Shown piece by piece: positions 1 to 6,819 of a DNA stretch of 10,107 nucleotides; the first letter of the stretch is position 1, and every line of letters starts with the position of its first letter. Origin of the DNA: PWQG01 sp041685555 (GTDB lineage: Bacteria; Pseudomonadota; Gammaproteobacteria; Pseudomonadales; Pseudohongiellaceae). The position numbers were made by a program, and so were the translations under genes. The notes beneath the pieces were generated by a model. That model did no database searches. It was not told where the DNA came from and saw only the letters and a program-made list of their open reading frames with translations. The stretch covers positions 1-10,107 of the forward strand of contig JAWLFN010000093.1 of the NCBI GenBank assembly GCA_041685555.1, written 5' to 3'.

Positions 1-1
1 G

Positions 2-547
2 CCAAACCGGAAGAAGGAGCTCTGCCGCCGAATCCACCAGCGGGAAGACCTGGACAAAGAAGAGCAGGACGCTCTGGAGGAGGAGGCCAGGAAGATCGAA
101 GCCCTTGGCGTGCGCACCTGCATAGTCCGTCTCGGTATCGTGCTGGGGCCGAAGGGCGGTATGTTGCAGAAATTGCTGACGCCGTTCCGGCTCGGGCTTG
201 GCGGGCGACTCGGTGATGGTCGGCAGTTCATGTCCTGGGTGCATCGTGATGACGTGATCGAGGTAATCCATTGGCTGTCCACAAATTCCCAAGCCTCGGG
301 AGTGTACAACCTGACGGCACCGGAGCCGGTTCGTAATGCCGAGTTCACTCGATCGCTGGCCAGCGTGCTGCGGCGTCCGGCCCTGTTTCCGATGCCCGCC
401 TGGCTGGTCCGGCTGTTGTTTGGCGAGATGGGCGACCGGTTGTTGCTGCACGGGCAATGTGTGGTGCCGGTGCGACTGCAAGAGGCCGGTTATCGTTTTC
501 AGTATGAGGAGATCACGGAGGCGCTGCGTGACAGCGTTCGCGGATGA
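2..547 (+). CDS. TIGR01777 family SDR epimerase (YfcH-like), 5'-truncated
   Basis: This is the C-terminal part (181 residues) of an atypical short-chain dehydrogenase/NAD-dependent epimerase; the reading frame is open to the left edge, so the start and the Rossmann nucleotide-binding motif lie outside the window. Visible family marks are the EALGVR...IVRLGIVLGPKGGML segment, FMSWVHRDDVIEVI, VYNLTAPEPVRNAEFT, and a DUF1731-type C-terminal tail (LLFGEMGDRLLLHGQ, VVPVRLQEAGYRFQY). Such proteins are often labelled 'cell division inhibitor SulA' or YfcH; the physiological substrate is not established. An internal GTG at 110 could pose as a start but falls inside the conserved EALGVR segment, so the gene clearly begins further left. 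Oddity: residues 7-34 of the visible part are highly charged and seem longer than the usual linker between the LC motif and GVR. The family call is confident; the function is not. Confidence 0.88.
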   Translation, partial: PNRKKELCRRIHQREDLDKEEQDALEEEARKIEALGVRTCIVRLGIVLGPKGGMLQKLLTPFRLGLGGRLGDGRQFMSWVHRDDVIEVIHWLSTNSQASGVYNLTAPEPVRNAEFTRSLASVLRRPALFPMPAWLVRLLFGEMGDRLLLHGQCVVPVRLQEAGYRFQYEEITEALRDSVRG

Positions 548-584
548 GCGCATGACTTCTGCGCAGGCTCCCCGACAGGTTCCT

Positions 585-613
585 TTGCGCTTTGAGCGTT
601 AATTTTTCATAAT
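585..613 (+). promoter_or_regulatory. Putative sigma-70 promoter upstream of ETF-QO gene
   Basis: A -35-like TTGCGC (585-590), a 17-bp spacer and a -10 CATAAT (608-613, 5 of 6 consensus) lie in the 164-bp gap between the SDR gene and the ETF-QO gene. Transcription would start near 620, giving a leader of roughly 90 nt. That leader contains a possible 7-bp GC-rich stem (662-668 paired with 683-689, including one G-U) just before the ribosome binding site. The -35 matches only its first three bases, so this is a moderate call by eye. Confidence 0.45.
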
Positions 614-698
614 ACGGCCATCCGTACTGAGCGGTCGTTCGATGAACCGTTTCACAGACAGGCCCGCCCGGTCCGCGGGGCAGGTGGGCAGATCCATC

Positions 699-705
699 AG
701 GAGAG
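699..705 (+). promoter_or_regulatory. Ribosome binding site deciding the ETF-QO start
   Basis: AGGAGAG lies 6 nt before the ATG at 712. A second in-frame ATG at 727 has no comparable Shine-Dalgarno sequence at the right distance, so the upstream ATG is preferred. Confidence 0.7.
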
Positions 706-711
706 AAGGTT

Positions 712-2376
712 ATGCAGCGCGAGTCAATGGAAGTGGATGTTGTGATCATCGGGGCGGGGCCGGCTGGCCTGGCGGCAGCCTGCCGATTGTTACAACAGGC
801 GCGGGAAGCGGAGCAGGAGCTTTCTGTCTGTGTGCTGGAGAAGGGATCGGAGGTGGGAGCGCATATTCTCTCCGGTGCGGTTTTCGAGCCCAGTGCGCTG
901 AATGACCTGTTTCCGGACTGGAAGGAGCGTGGCGCTCCATTGAACACGGCGGTGACAGGGGATGACGTCTATTACCTGGGTGGCCCCGGGAAATCCATGA
1001 AGTTTCCCGATCTGCTGGTACCGAAACCGATGCACAACAACGGCAATTACATCATTTCCCTGGGCAAGTTCTGTAAATGGCTGGGAGACCAGGCGATGGA
1101 GCTTGGTGCCGAGGTGTTTCCCGGCTTCGCCGCCGCGGAGATCCTGTATCACGAGGATGGCAGTGTGAAAGGTGTGGCAACCGGTGACATGGGAGTGGAC
1201 GCCAATGGAGAAAAGAAGGACAGCTACGAGCCGGGCTTCGAGTTTCATGCCAGATGCACCATTTTTGCGGAGGGTTGTCGTGGTCATCTTGGCAAGGAGC
1301 TGATTGAGCGCTTTGAACTGGACAGGGACAGTGACCCGCAGCACTACGGAATCGGCCTCAAGGAAATCTGGGAGGTGCCGGATGAGCAGCACAAGGAGGG
1401 GCTGGTGGTGCACACCGCCGGCTATCCGAACATCGGGGCCAGCTATGCCGGCTCCAGTGGCGGTTTCCTGTACCACGCCGAGAACAATCAGGTGTTTGTC
1501 GGTCTGATCGTGGATCTGGGGTATGAGAATCCGCATCTGAGCCCGTATGACGAATTTCAGAAGTTCAAGCATCATCCTGTGATCAGTCAGTACCTGAAAG
1601 GTGGCAAACGGATATCGTACGGCGCCCGCGCCCTGAACAAGGGTGGACTGAACTCGTTGCCGAAGATGAGTTTCCCGGGGGGACTGCTGATCGGTTGTGA
1701 TGCCGGAACGCTGAACGCGGCCAAGATCAAGGGCAGTCATACGGCCATGCGTTCGGGGATGCTGGCGGCCGAGAGCGTTTTCGATGCGGTGAAGAACGAC
1801 TCTCTGGACGCCGGCGCGGAGCTGCATGATTACAGGGATCGTGTACGTAAGTCCGATCTGTATTCCGAACTGCACAAGTCACGTAACTTCAGCGCCAATT
1901 TCCACAAATTCGGATTCTGGATCGGCAGCAGCATGGCATTCGTGGAGCACAACCTTTTTGCCGGACATTTCCCGTTAACGTTCCATGACACCACGCCGGA
2001 CTACCGGCAGATGAAAAAAGCGGCGGACTGCCCGAAGATCGAGTATCCGAAACCGGATGGGGTGCTCAGTTTTGATAAGCTGTCGTCGGTGTTTATTTCC
2101 AACACCAACCATGCCGAGAATCAGCCCTGTCATCTGACGCTGAAGGATGACTCCATTCCGATCGAGCAGAACCTGCCGCTTTACGACGAACCGGCTCAGC
2201 GATACTGCCCGGCTGGCGTCTACGAGGTGGTGGAAAACGAGGATGGCAGCAAGCATTTCCAGATCAATGCGCAGAACTGTGTCCACTGCAAGACCTGTGA
2301 TATCAAGGATCCGGCCCAGAACATCCATTGGGTGGCCCCTGAAGGTGGTGGTGGTCCGAATTACCCGGGTATGTGA
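712..2376 (+). CDS. Electron transfer flavoprotein-ubiquinone oxidoreductase (ETF-QO)
   Basis: This 554-residue protein has the usual length and architecture of bacterial ETF-QO (EC 1.5.5.1), which is associated with the inner face of the cytoplasmic membrane and transfers electrons from reduced ETF to ubiquinone. ETF collects those electrons from acyl-CoA dehydrogenases and other flavoprotein dehydrogenases. The N-terminal FAD dinucleotide-binding motif VVIIGAGPAGLAAA occurs at about residues 10-23, followed by KGSEVGAHILSGAVFEP. A second flavin-contact region, GGLLIGCDAGTLNAAKIKG, is near residue 325-343. The C-terminal ferredoxin-like domain supplies four cysteines, C499 and the C523-x2-C526-x2-C529 cluster, which fit ligation of one [4Fe-4S] centre. 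The ATG at 712 is chosen because AGGAGAG precedes it by 6 nt; MQRESMEVDVVIIG is also a typical N-terminus for this family. etfB and etfA are not adjacent here, although in some relatives they are. The identification is very secure. Confidence 0.97.
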   Translation: MQRESMEVDVVIIGAGPAGLAAACRLLQQAREAEQELSVCVLEKGSEVGAHILSGAVFEPSALNDLFPDWKERGAPLNTAVTGDDVYYLGGPGKSMKFPDLLVPKPMHNNGNYIISLGKFCKWLGDQAMELGAEVFPGFAAAEILYHEDGSVKGVATGDMGVDANGEKKDSYEPGFEFHARCTIFAEGCRGHLGKELIERFELDRDSDPQHYGIGLKEIWEVPDEQHKEGLVVHTAGYPNIGASYAGSSGGFLYHAENNQVFVGLIVDLGYENPHLSPYDEFQKFKHHPVISQYLKGGKRISYGARALNKGGLNSLPKMSFPGGLLIGCDAGTLNAAKIKGSHTAMRSGMLAAESVFDAVKNDSLDAGAELHDYRDRVRKSDLYSELHKSRNFSANFHKFGFWIGSSMAFVEHNLFAGHFPLTFHDTTPDYRQMKKAADCPKIEYPKPDGVLSFDKLSSVFISNTNHAENQPCHLTLKDDSIPIEQNLPLYDEPAQRYCPAGVYEVVENEDGSKHFQINAQNCVHCKTCDIKDPAQNIHWVAPEGGGGPNYPGM

Positions 2377-2407
2377 CGAAAGTAAGGGATGTTGTGGGCG
2401 GTCTGAT

Positions 2408-2433
2408 CCCGTAGTTACAGCGTAAACTGCGGG
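2408..2433 (+). other. RNA hairpin after ETF-QO, possible weak or factor-dependent terminator
   Basis: CCCGTAGTTAC (2408-2418) can pair with GTAAACTGCGGG (2422-2433) around an AGC loop, giving about 11 pairs with one G-U and one bulged A. No run of T follows, so it is not a canonical intrinsic terminator. It begins 32 bp after the ETF-QO stop codon and may stabilise the 3' end or act as part of the leader of the next gene. Confidence 0.4.
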
Positions 2434-2463
2434 TGAGCACATGATACGACCGATGGCGGTACA

Positions 2464-2475
2464 ACCGACGTCGGT
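2464..2475. other. 12-bp perfect palindrome before the lipoprotein gene
   Basis: ACCGACGTCGGT equals its own reverse complement and ends immediately before the GGAGGG ribosome binding site (2477-2482). It could be an operator half-site pair or a chance palindrome. I do not recognise it as a known regulator site. Confidence 0.3.
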
Positions 2476-2487
2476 CGGAGGGCCGTC

Positions 2488-3678
2488 ATGAACAGCAATA
2501 TTCATTTTTACCGCCTGCTGCAGCCAATGGTATTGGCGTTGTGGCTGTCTGGCTGCGGTCTCGTCGGTTTCAATACCGGATTTCAGGAAGACCAGGCGCT
2601 TGAAGAACGGATTCTGGGAGAGCAGCAACAGGTACCCGACGTGGACCTGCTGGCGCTGACGCCGGAAATCAAGGCCTATCTGGCCGAACATGTTGACACA
2701 GGCCTGTCTGACTGGCGCAAGGTCAATCGTCTGAGAGAATTGCTGTTTGATGAATCCCATCTCGACATCCAGTATCGCGACACGGCCACGCTGACGGCTG
2801 CCGAGACGTTCGAGGTCGGCTATGCCAACTGTCTGGCATTGATCAATCTGTATATCGGTATGGCCCGTCACGTAGGGCTGGAGGTCAACTACCAGACCGC
2901 ACAGATCCGTCCGCGATGGAATCGCCGGGGCGAGCTGGTGGTTTTGAGTGAACATGTCAACGCCCTGGGCGATCTTGGTCCCGGGCGTCGATACGTGCTG
3001 GATTTCACTCCAGAAGTGCTTTTGCAGCCGGATTCGGCTCGTGTGATTTCGGACGAAAGGGCCAGGGCGATGTATTTCAACAACCTGGGTGTCGAGGCAT
3101 TGATCGAACAGGATCTGTCACAGGCGCTGGAACTGTTCAGGCATGCGTTGACCATCGACCCCGAACTGTCCATGGCGTGGAACAATGTCGGTAGTGCCCT
3201 CAATCGCCTGGGTGACTCCCGGCTGGCCGAGTACAGCTATAAAAAGGCGTTCGAGCTGGATCGCAGAAGTACCACGGCTCTCAACAACCTTGCCCGTTAC
3301 TACAGTCAGCGAGGCAATGAGGAGGAGTCGACGACTTATCGCCGTGCGCTCGACCGGGTCAATCGGGCGAACCCATATTATCATTATATTCGTGGCAATA
3401 TCGCGTTCGAGGACGAGTCCTATCAAGAGGCCCGGGAGCATTTCCGCCAAGCCATCCGTCGCAAGGACAATGAAGCCGATTTCTATTATGCCCTTGGCAC
3501 CACTCTGGAGCAGTTGGGGCGTGGCGACGAGGCCGAGGAGCTGAAGATGGTGGCTCTCGCCTTGCACCAGTACGGTGACCAGCGCTATCGTCCCAGCAAC
3601 GAGCGGGTACGGCGTATTGATCAGCGCAGCATTTTGCGCACCACCAGTCCCGGTATTACGATCCAGGTGTCCGACTGA
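2488..3678 (+). CDS. Lipoprotein with transglutaminase-like domain and TPR repeats
   Basis: This 396-residue protein starts at ATG 2488, 5 nt after GGAGGG. A hydrophobic N-terminus ends in lipobox L20-S-G-C23, so it is probably lipidated at Cys23; Gly at +2 (not Asp) favours sorting to the outer membrane, periplasmic side. Residues about 75-175 resemble the transglutaminase/papain-like fold: Cys115 (YANCLALINLYIGMARHVG), His156 (SEHVNAL) and Asp172 (YVLDFTPE) appear in the right order and spacing for the Cys-His-Asp triad. About five TPR units follow from near residue 194 to 363, each close to 34 residues (NNLGVEALIEQDLSQALELF; AWNNVGSALNRLGDSRLAEY; ALNNLARYYSQRG; HYIRGNIAFEDESYQEAREH; FYYALGTTLEQLGRGDEAEE), typical of a protein-binding scaffold. 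The combination suggests an envelope protein acting on, or assembling, protein or peptidoglycan partners. Substrate and partners are unknown and I do not recognise a gene name. The final 23 bp overlap the opposite-strand acyl-CoA synthetase gene. The architecture is confident; the function is open. Confidence 0.88.
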   Translation: MNSNIHFYRLLQPMVLALWLSGCGLVGFNTGFQEDQALEERILGEQQQVPDVDLLALTPEIKAYLAEHVDTGLSDWRKVNRLRELLFDESHLDIQYRDTATLTAAETFEVGYANCLALINLYIGMARHVGLEVNYQTAQIRPRWNRRGELVVLSEHVNALGDLGPGRRYVLDFTPEVLLQPDSARVISDERARAMYFNNLGVEALIEQDLSQALELFRHALTIDPELSMAWNNVGSALNRLGDSRLAEYSYKKAFELDRRSTTALNNLARYYSQRGNEEESTTYRRALDRVNRANPYYHYIRGNIAFEDESYQEAREHFRQAIRRKDNEADFYYALGTTLEQLGRGDEAEELKMVALALHQYGDQRYRPSNERVRRIDQRSILRTTSPGITIQVSD

Positions 3679-5548
3679 GACGGACCGCTACGTGGACCGG
3701 TAGAGGTGCCAGCTGGTCCCGGATCGGCTCAATCTGCGAGGCATCCTCGCAGTGCACGGAGACCTGCATCCCGCGGGCTTTGTCGTAACGCACGTCCTCC
3801 ACGGTGGCGCGGAATTCCCCACTCTGCAGGATCTCATCAATCACAAGTCCGGTGATGCGTTCACGCAGGGCCGGCCGGAAAACCTTGCCTACCGCGGTGA
3901 CCGGCATTTCCGGCACAAGCAGAATCCGTTTGGGGATGGCCGCCCGCTCGGGCACACGCTCCTGGCACCATGCCAGCAGCGCCTCCTCGGAGGTCTCCCG
4001 GTTGGCAACGGGAACGACAAAGGCCACCGGCAACTCACCCGCATAGGCGTCGGGCTGACCGACCGCGATGGCCGATACCACGGCCGGATGTGCATTCAGG
4101 GCTTCCTCGATCAGCGCTGGATCGATGTTATGACCGCCACGGATGATCAGGTCTCTGGAGCGGCCGGTCAGGTACAGGTAGCCGGCTTCATCCAGGTATC
4201 CCAGGTCGCCGGTGTTGAACCAGTCGCCATCCACAAAGGCGTAGCGGTTGTCCTCAGGGTCGACGTAGCCAGCAAAAACCTGTGGGCCACGCACCAGCAC
4301 CACGCCCGGTTCTCCGGTTTGGCATTCGCGCCGTACTTCGTCGCCGTCCAGCTCGACGACCCGGATCCGGGAGTGGGGCAGTCGAATGCCGACACTGCCG
4401 GGAGGCTGATCGTCGGGTGGCAGGGTAATCAACGAAGTGGTTTCCGTCATGCCGTAGCCATTGGTCACGGTGAGGTGGAAACGGCGCTCGAAGGTGTCTT
4501 CAAACGCCGGGGACAGGGGCGCCGCGCCGGAATTGATCCGGGTCAGGGAACTGATGTCGAGATTCCCTACCGGGATCTGCGACAGAGCGTTCAGTACGGT
4601 CGGAACGGTGGCGAAACTGTTGACCCGGAAGCGTTCCACGTGGTGCCAGAGGTTGCGCAGAGCATCGGGATTACGGAAGCCACTGGGTGTCAGCAGGACA
4701 ATGTGATTGCCGGCCGCGAAGGCACCCACGCCCTGTATGATCACGCCGAAAATGTGGAACAGGGGTAATCCGCAGATGACCGTCTGGCGACCCAGGTGGG
4801 CTGTGCCCACACGCATCAGCTGGCCAATGAACGCCATGTTGCCATGCGTCAGGCGAGCGATCTTGGGGTGTCCCGTGGTGCCGCCGGTATGGAAGCACGC
4901 CGCGATTTCGTCTCCGCTGAAGTCGCGCTCGACGCGGAGACGGTCACTGGGCTGCTCGGCAACGGCCGCGTCAAAATCCAGCACCTTCAGTGCGCGACCG
5001 GGCAACGGACTTGCCGGCGGATCATCGGACACGCCCGGGAGACGGATCGCAAGGACTGTATGGATCTCCGGGACCTGCTCCACGGCCCGCAAAGTCTTTT
5101 CCCAGATGTCCGTAGGGCCGCCGGGAGCAAGGCAGACCACCGCCCGGGCACCGGCCCCGCGCATGATATCGGCCAGCTGGGCAGGCTCCAGCAACGGATT
5201 GATGGGGTTGGCGATGGCCTGGACCTGACTGCCAAGAATGACCGGATGCGACTGGGGCAGAATCGGCAGGATGATGGAGACGGCATCGTCATGGCCCAGG
5301 CCCAGGTCCTGCAGCAGATTGGCCGTGGCGATGAGGTGTGCGAGAAGTGCCCGGTAGCTGATGGTATGGACCGGTTCATCCCTGGCGCCGGTCGGCAGGA
5401 ACGTCAGTGCCGGGTCATCGCTGAAGCGGCTGGCGCTGTCGCGGATGATGTCCAGGGCGCTGGTGGCCGGAAAGCGTTCTTCCAGAGGCATGGCCTCCTC
5501 GAACGCTCGGACGTCCGTCATGTCGGCGAAAGCGGGCTGTTCTGCCAT
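3656..5548 (-). CDS. AMP-forming acyl-CoA synthetase (ANL superfamily, FadD-related)
   Basis: The 630-residue enzyme belongs to the adenylate-forming superfamily and most likely converts a carboxylic acid, ATP and CoA into acyl-CoA, AMP and pyrophosphate in the cytoplasm. All core motifs are present: A3 P-loop T221-GGTTGHP-K229, A5 Y365-GMTETT, A7 around G447-D448 with T461-G-R463 and the hinge SRDLIIRGGHNIDP, and A10 PVTAVGK555, the expected catalytic lysine. NPINPLLEP and GGPTDIWEK resemble the group labelled 'AMP-binding domain protein' or putative acyl-CoA synthetase (PRK07529-like, from memory), rather than E. coli FadD itself. After K555 the chain continues about 75 residues, including a tail (ATVEDVRYDKARGMQVSVHC) past the usual end. 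The ATG at 5548 has AAGGA 9 nt upstream on its strand and a promoter just before it. The substrate chain length cannot be read from the sequence. Its neighbours suggest lipid catabolism (ETF-QO), but they are on the other strand. Confidence 0.9.
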   Translation of the reverse strand: MAEQPAFADMTDVRAFEEAMPLEERFPATSALDIIRDSASRFSDDPALTFLPTGARDEPVHTISYRALLAHLIATANLLQDLGLGHDDAVSIILPILPQSHPVILGSQVQAIANPINPLLEPAQLADIMRGAGARAVVCLAPGGPTDIWEKTLRAVEQVPEIHTVLAIRLPGVSDDPPASPLPGRALKVLDFDAAVAEQPSDRLRVERDFSGDEIAACFHTGGTTGHPKIARLTHGNMAFIGQLMRVGTAHLGRQTVICGLPLFHIFGVIIQGVGAFAAGNHIVLLTPSGFRNPDALRNLWHHVERFRVNSFATVPTVLNALSQIPVGNLDISSLTRINSGAAPLSPAFEDTFERRFHLTVTNGYGMTETTSLITLPPDDQPPGSVGIRLPHSRIRVVELDGDEVRRECQTGEPGVVLVRGPQVFAGYVDPEDNRYAFVDGDWFNTGDLGYLDEAGYLYLTGRSRDLIIRGGHNIDPALIEEALNAHPAVVSAIAVGQPDAYAGELPVAFVVPVANRETSEEALLAWCQERVPERAAIPKRILLVPEMPVTAVGKVFRPALRERITGLVIDEILQSGEFRATVEDVRYDKARGMQVSVHCEDASQIEPIRDQLAPLPVHVAVRLSRTPGS

Positions 5549-5583
5549 GTCGATAATCCTTTTATTGTTCTGGTTATCGACTG

Positions 5584-5611
5584 ATTATACAGATTCTCCG
5601 ATCGGTTTCAC
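5584..5611 (-). promoter_or_regulatory. Sigma-70 promoter of the acyl-CoA synthetase gene
   Basis: Reading the minus strand, GTGAAA (5611-5606, 4 of 6 consensus) is followed by a 16-bp spacer and a perfect TATAAT -10 (5589-5584), preceded directly by TG. The predicted start near 5577 gives a leader of about 29 nt containing AAGGA. It lies in the 92-bp gap after ispB, so the gene can be expressed independently of ispB. Confidence 0.62.
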
Positions 5612-5640
5612 GGCGGTGGAGCCAGGGAGCCGGGCGCCGC

Positions 5641-6606
5641 TCACTGATCCCGGTTCACGGCGAGTCGGGCCATCTGTTCCATGGCCTGGCGGTGTCGGCT
5701 GTCCGGCAGGATGGCCAAGGCCTCCAGCGCTTGATCAACCTGCCGCTCGGCCAGTTGGCGGGTGTAGTCCAGGGAGCCGCTCTTCTGCACGATCCGGATG
5801 ATGTCGTCGAGATCATCCGAGCCGCCCTGCTCTATGGCATTGCGCAGCAGTTCAGCCGGTCCCGCGTCGCTGTGATTCATGGCATGGATCAGTGGCAGCG
5901 TGGGCTTGCCTTCCGCCAGGTCATCGCCGATGTTCTTGCCCAGTGCCACGCTGTTCCCGCTGTAATCCAGCAGGTCGTCGACCAGCTGAAAGGCCAGGCC
6001 GATGTGGCGTCCGGCCCGACGCAGCGCCGACTCCACGGCTTGGTCCGCATCGGCGAGGATGGCACCGCACTGTGCAGCGGCCTGGAACAGGATCGCGGTC
6101 TTGTCCTCGATCACCTGCATGTATTCGGCTTCCGTGGTATCGACCCGGTGCTTGTTGAGCAGCTGTAGCACCTCGCCTTCAGCGATGGTGTTGGTGGTGT
6201 CGGCGAGAATGCGCATGATGCGTGGATCGTTCAGACTGACCAGGATCTGGAAGGCGCGGGAATAGATGAAATCGCCCACCAGGACGCTGGAGGGATTGTT
6301 CCAGTGCTCGTTCGCGGTCGGGCGTCCGCGGCGCATGGAGGACATGTCCACCACGTCATCGTGGAGCAGGGTGGCGGTGTGGATGAACTCGATCACTGCG
6401 GCAAGGTGGATGGCCTTGTCGCCGTCGTGACCGCATCCGCGGGCGCTGAGCAGCACCAGCATGGGCCGCAGGCGTTTGCCGCCGGCATCGACGATGTATT
6501 GTCCGATGCTCTCCACCAGTGCTACCCGGGAATGGAGTTGTTCGACGATATAGCGGTTGACTGCCTCGAAGTCGGTGGCGACTGCAGCGCGAATGTCCTG
6601 GACCAT
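5641..6606 (-). CDS. ispB: All-trans long-chain polyprenyl diphosphate synthase (octaprenyl-type)
   Basis: The 321-residue protein condenses isopentenyl diphosphate onto an allylic primer to make the C40-class side chain of ubiquinone (and menaquinone). Signatures are GGKRLRP (42-48), the first Asp-rich motif D83-D-V-V-D87 within FIHTATLLHDDVVD, GDFIYSRAFQ (111-120) and the second Asp-rich motif D210-D-L-L-D214, followed by GKNIGDDLAEGKPTLPL. A small residue (Ala78) five positions before the first Asp-rich motif fits long-chain products. Length and the N-terminus match E. coli IspB (323 aa). The frame stays open upstream, but an in-frame ATG at 6666 lies inside the predicted -10 box, so ATG 6606 is chosen even though no strong Shine-Dalgarno sequence precedes it. 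It is divergent from rplU, the conserved gammaproteobacterial arrangement. The exact chain length (C40 versus C45) cannot be determined by eye. Confidence 0.95.
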   Translation of the reverse strand: MVQDIRAAVATDFEAVNRYIVEQLHSRVALVESIGQYIVDAGGKRLRPMLVLLSARGCGHDGDKAIHLAAVIEFIHTATLLHDDVVDMSSMRRGRPTANEHWNNPSSVLVGDFIYSRAFQILVSLNDPRIMRILADTTNTIAEGEVLQLLNKHRVDTTEAEYMQVIEDKTAILFQAAAQCGAILADADQAVESALRRAGRHIGLAFQLVDDLLDYSGNSVALGKNIGDDLAEGKPTLPLIHAMNHSDAGPAELLRNAIEQGGSDDLDDIIRIVQKSGSLDYTRQLAERQVDQALEALAILPDSRHRQAMEQMARLAVNRDQ

Positions 6607-6664
6607 GAAAGACCGGTTACCGTGTGCGGGCTGAGGGGGGACTCCCCGGGAATTTTGATGGTGC

Positions 6665-6693
6665 ATCCTATGGGGGTGGGCACATGGTGTCAA
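6665..6693 (-). promoter_or_regulatory. Sigma-70 promoter of ispB
   Basis: On the minus strand a perfect TTGACA -35 (6693-6688) is followed by exactly 17 bp and TAGGAT (6670-6665, 4 of 6). Initiation near 6658 would leave a leader of about 52 nt before the ATG at 6606; that leader holds a GGGGAGTCCCC inverted repeat. A short inverted repeat GCGGA-CAGC-TCCGC (6694-6707) abuts the -35 upstream and could be an operator, although this is speculative. Confidence 0.62.
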
Positions 6694-6740
6694 GCGGACA
6701 GCTCCGCGGCCCCGAAGCGAGTGAATAATTGAAGTCAGGC

Positions 6741-6769
6741 TTGCCTGCTCCGGCGACATCCCGTAAAAT
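6741..6769 (+). promoter_or_regulatory. Sigma-70 promoter of the rplU-rpmA operon
   Basis: TTGCCT (6741-6746, 4 of 6) is separated by exactly 17 bp from TAAAAT (6764-6769, 5 of 6). An A/T-rich stretch (GAATAATTGAA, 6723-6733) directly upstream of the -35 resembles an UP element, as expected for strong ribosomal-protein promoters. Transcription would start near 6776, about 44 nt before rplU. The -35 is 47 bp from the divergent ispB -35. Confidence 0.65.
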
Positions 6770-6819
6770 GCCCGCCCTTGACAGGGTTGAAGCCCGAATA
6801 CCGGATTCTGGAGTGAGCT

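Noticed and set aside
790..1875. 361-codon open frame on the minus strand inside the ETF-QO gene
   Set aside because: It lies wholly antisense to a securely identified gene, shows no recognisable domain, and is the kind of long shadow frame expected in G+C-rich coding DNA.
2390..2470. Promoter for the TPR lipoprotein gene
   Set aside because: Candidates such as TTACAG and TGATAC have the wrong spacing, and no pair of hexamers with 16-18 bp was convincing.
1975..2955. 326-codon minus-strand frame spanning the end of ETF-QO and the start of the lipoprotein gene
   Set aside because: It is antisense to two well-supported genes and the translated sequence has no family resemblance or ribosome binding site evidence.
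3752..4768. 338-codon plus-strand frame opposite the acyl-CoA synthetase
   Set aside because: It mirrors the codons of a gene carrying all adenylate-forming motifs, and its product has an unstructured His/Gln/Gly-rich composition typical of shadow translation.
5600..5640. GC-rich stem downstream of ispB as a terminator
   Set aside because: A 5-bp CGGCG/CGCCG pairing is possible on the minus strand, but there is no U-tract and the inner stem is poor, so I do not call it.
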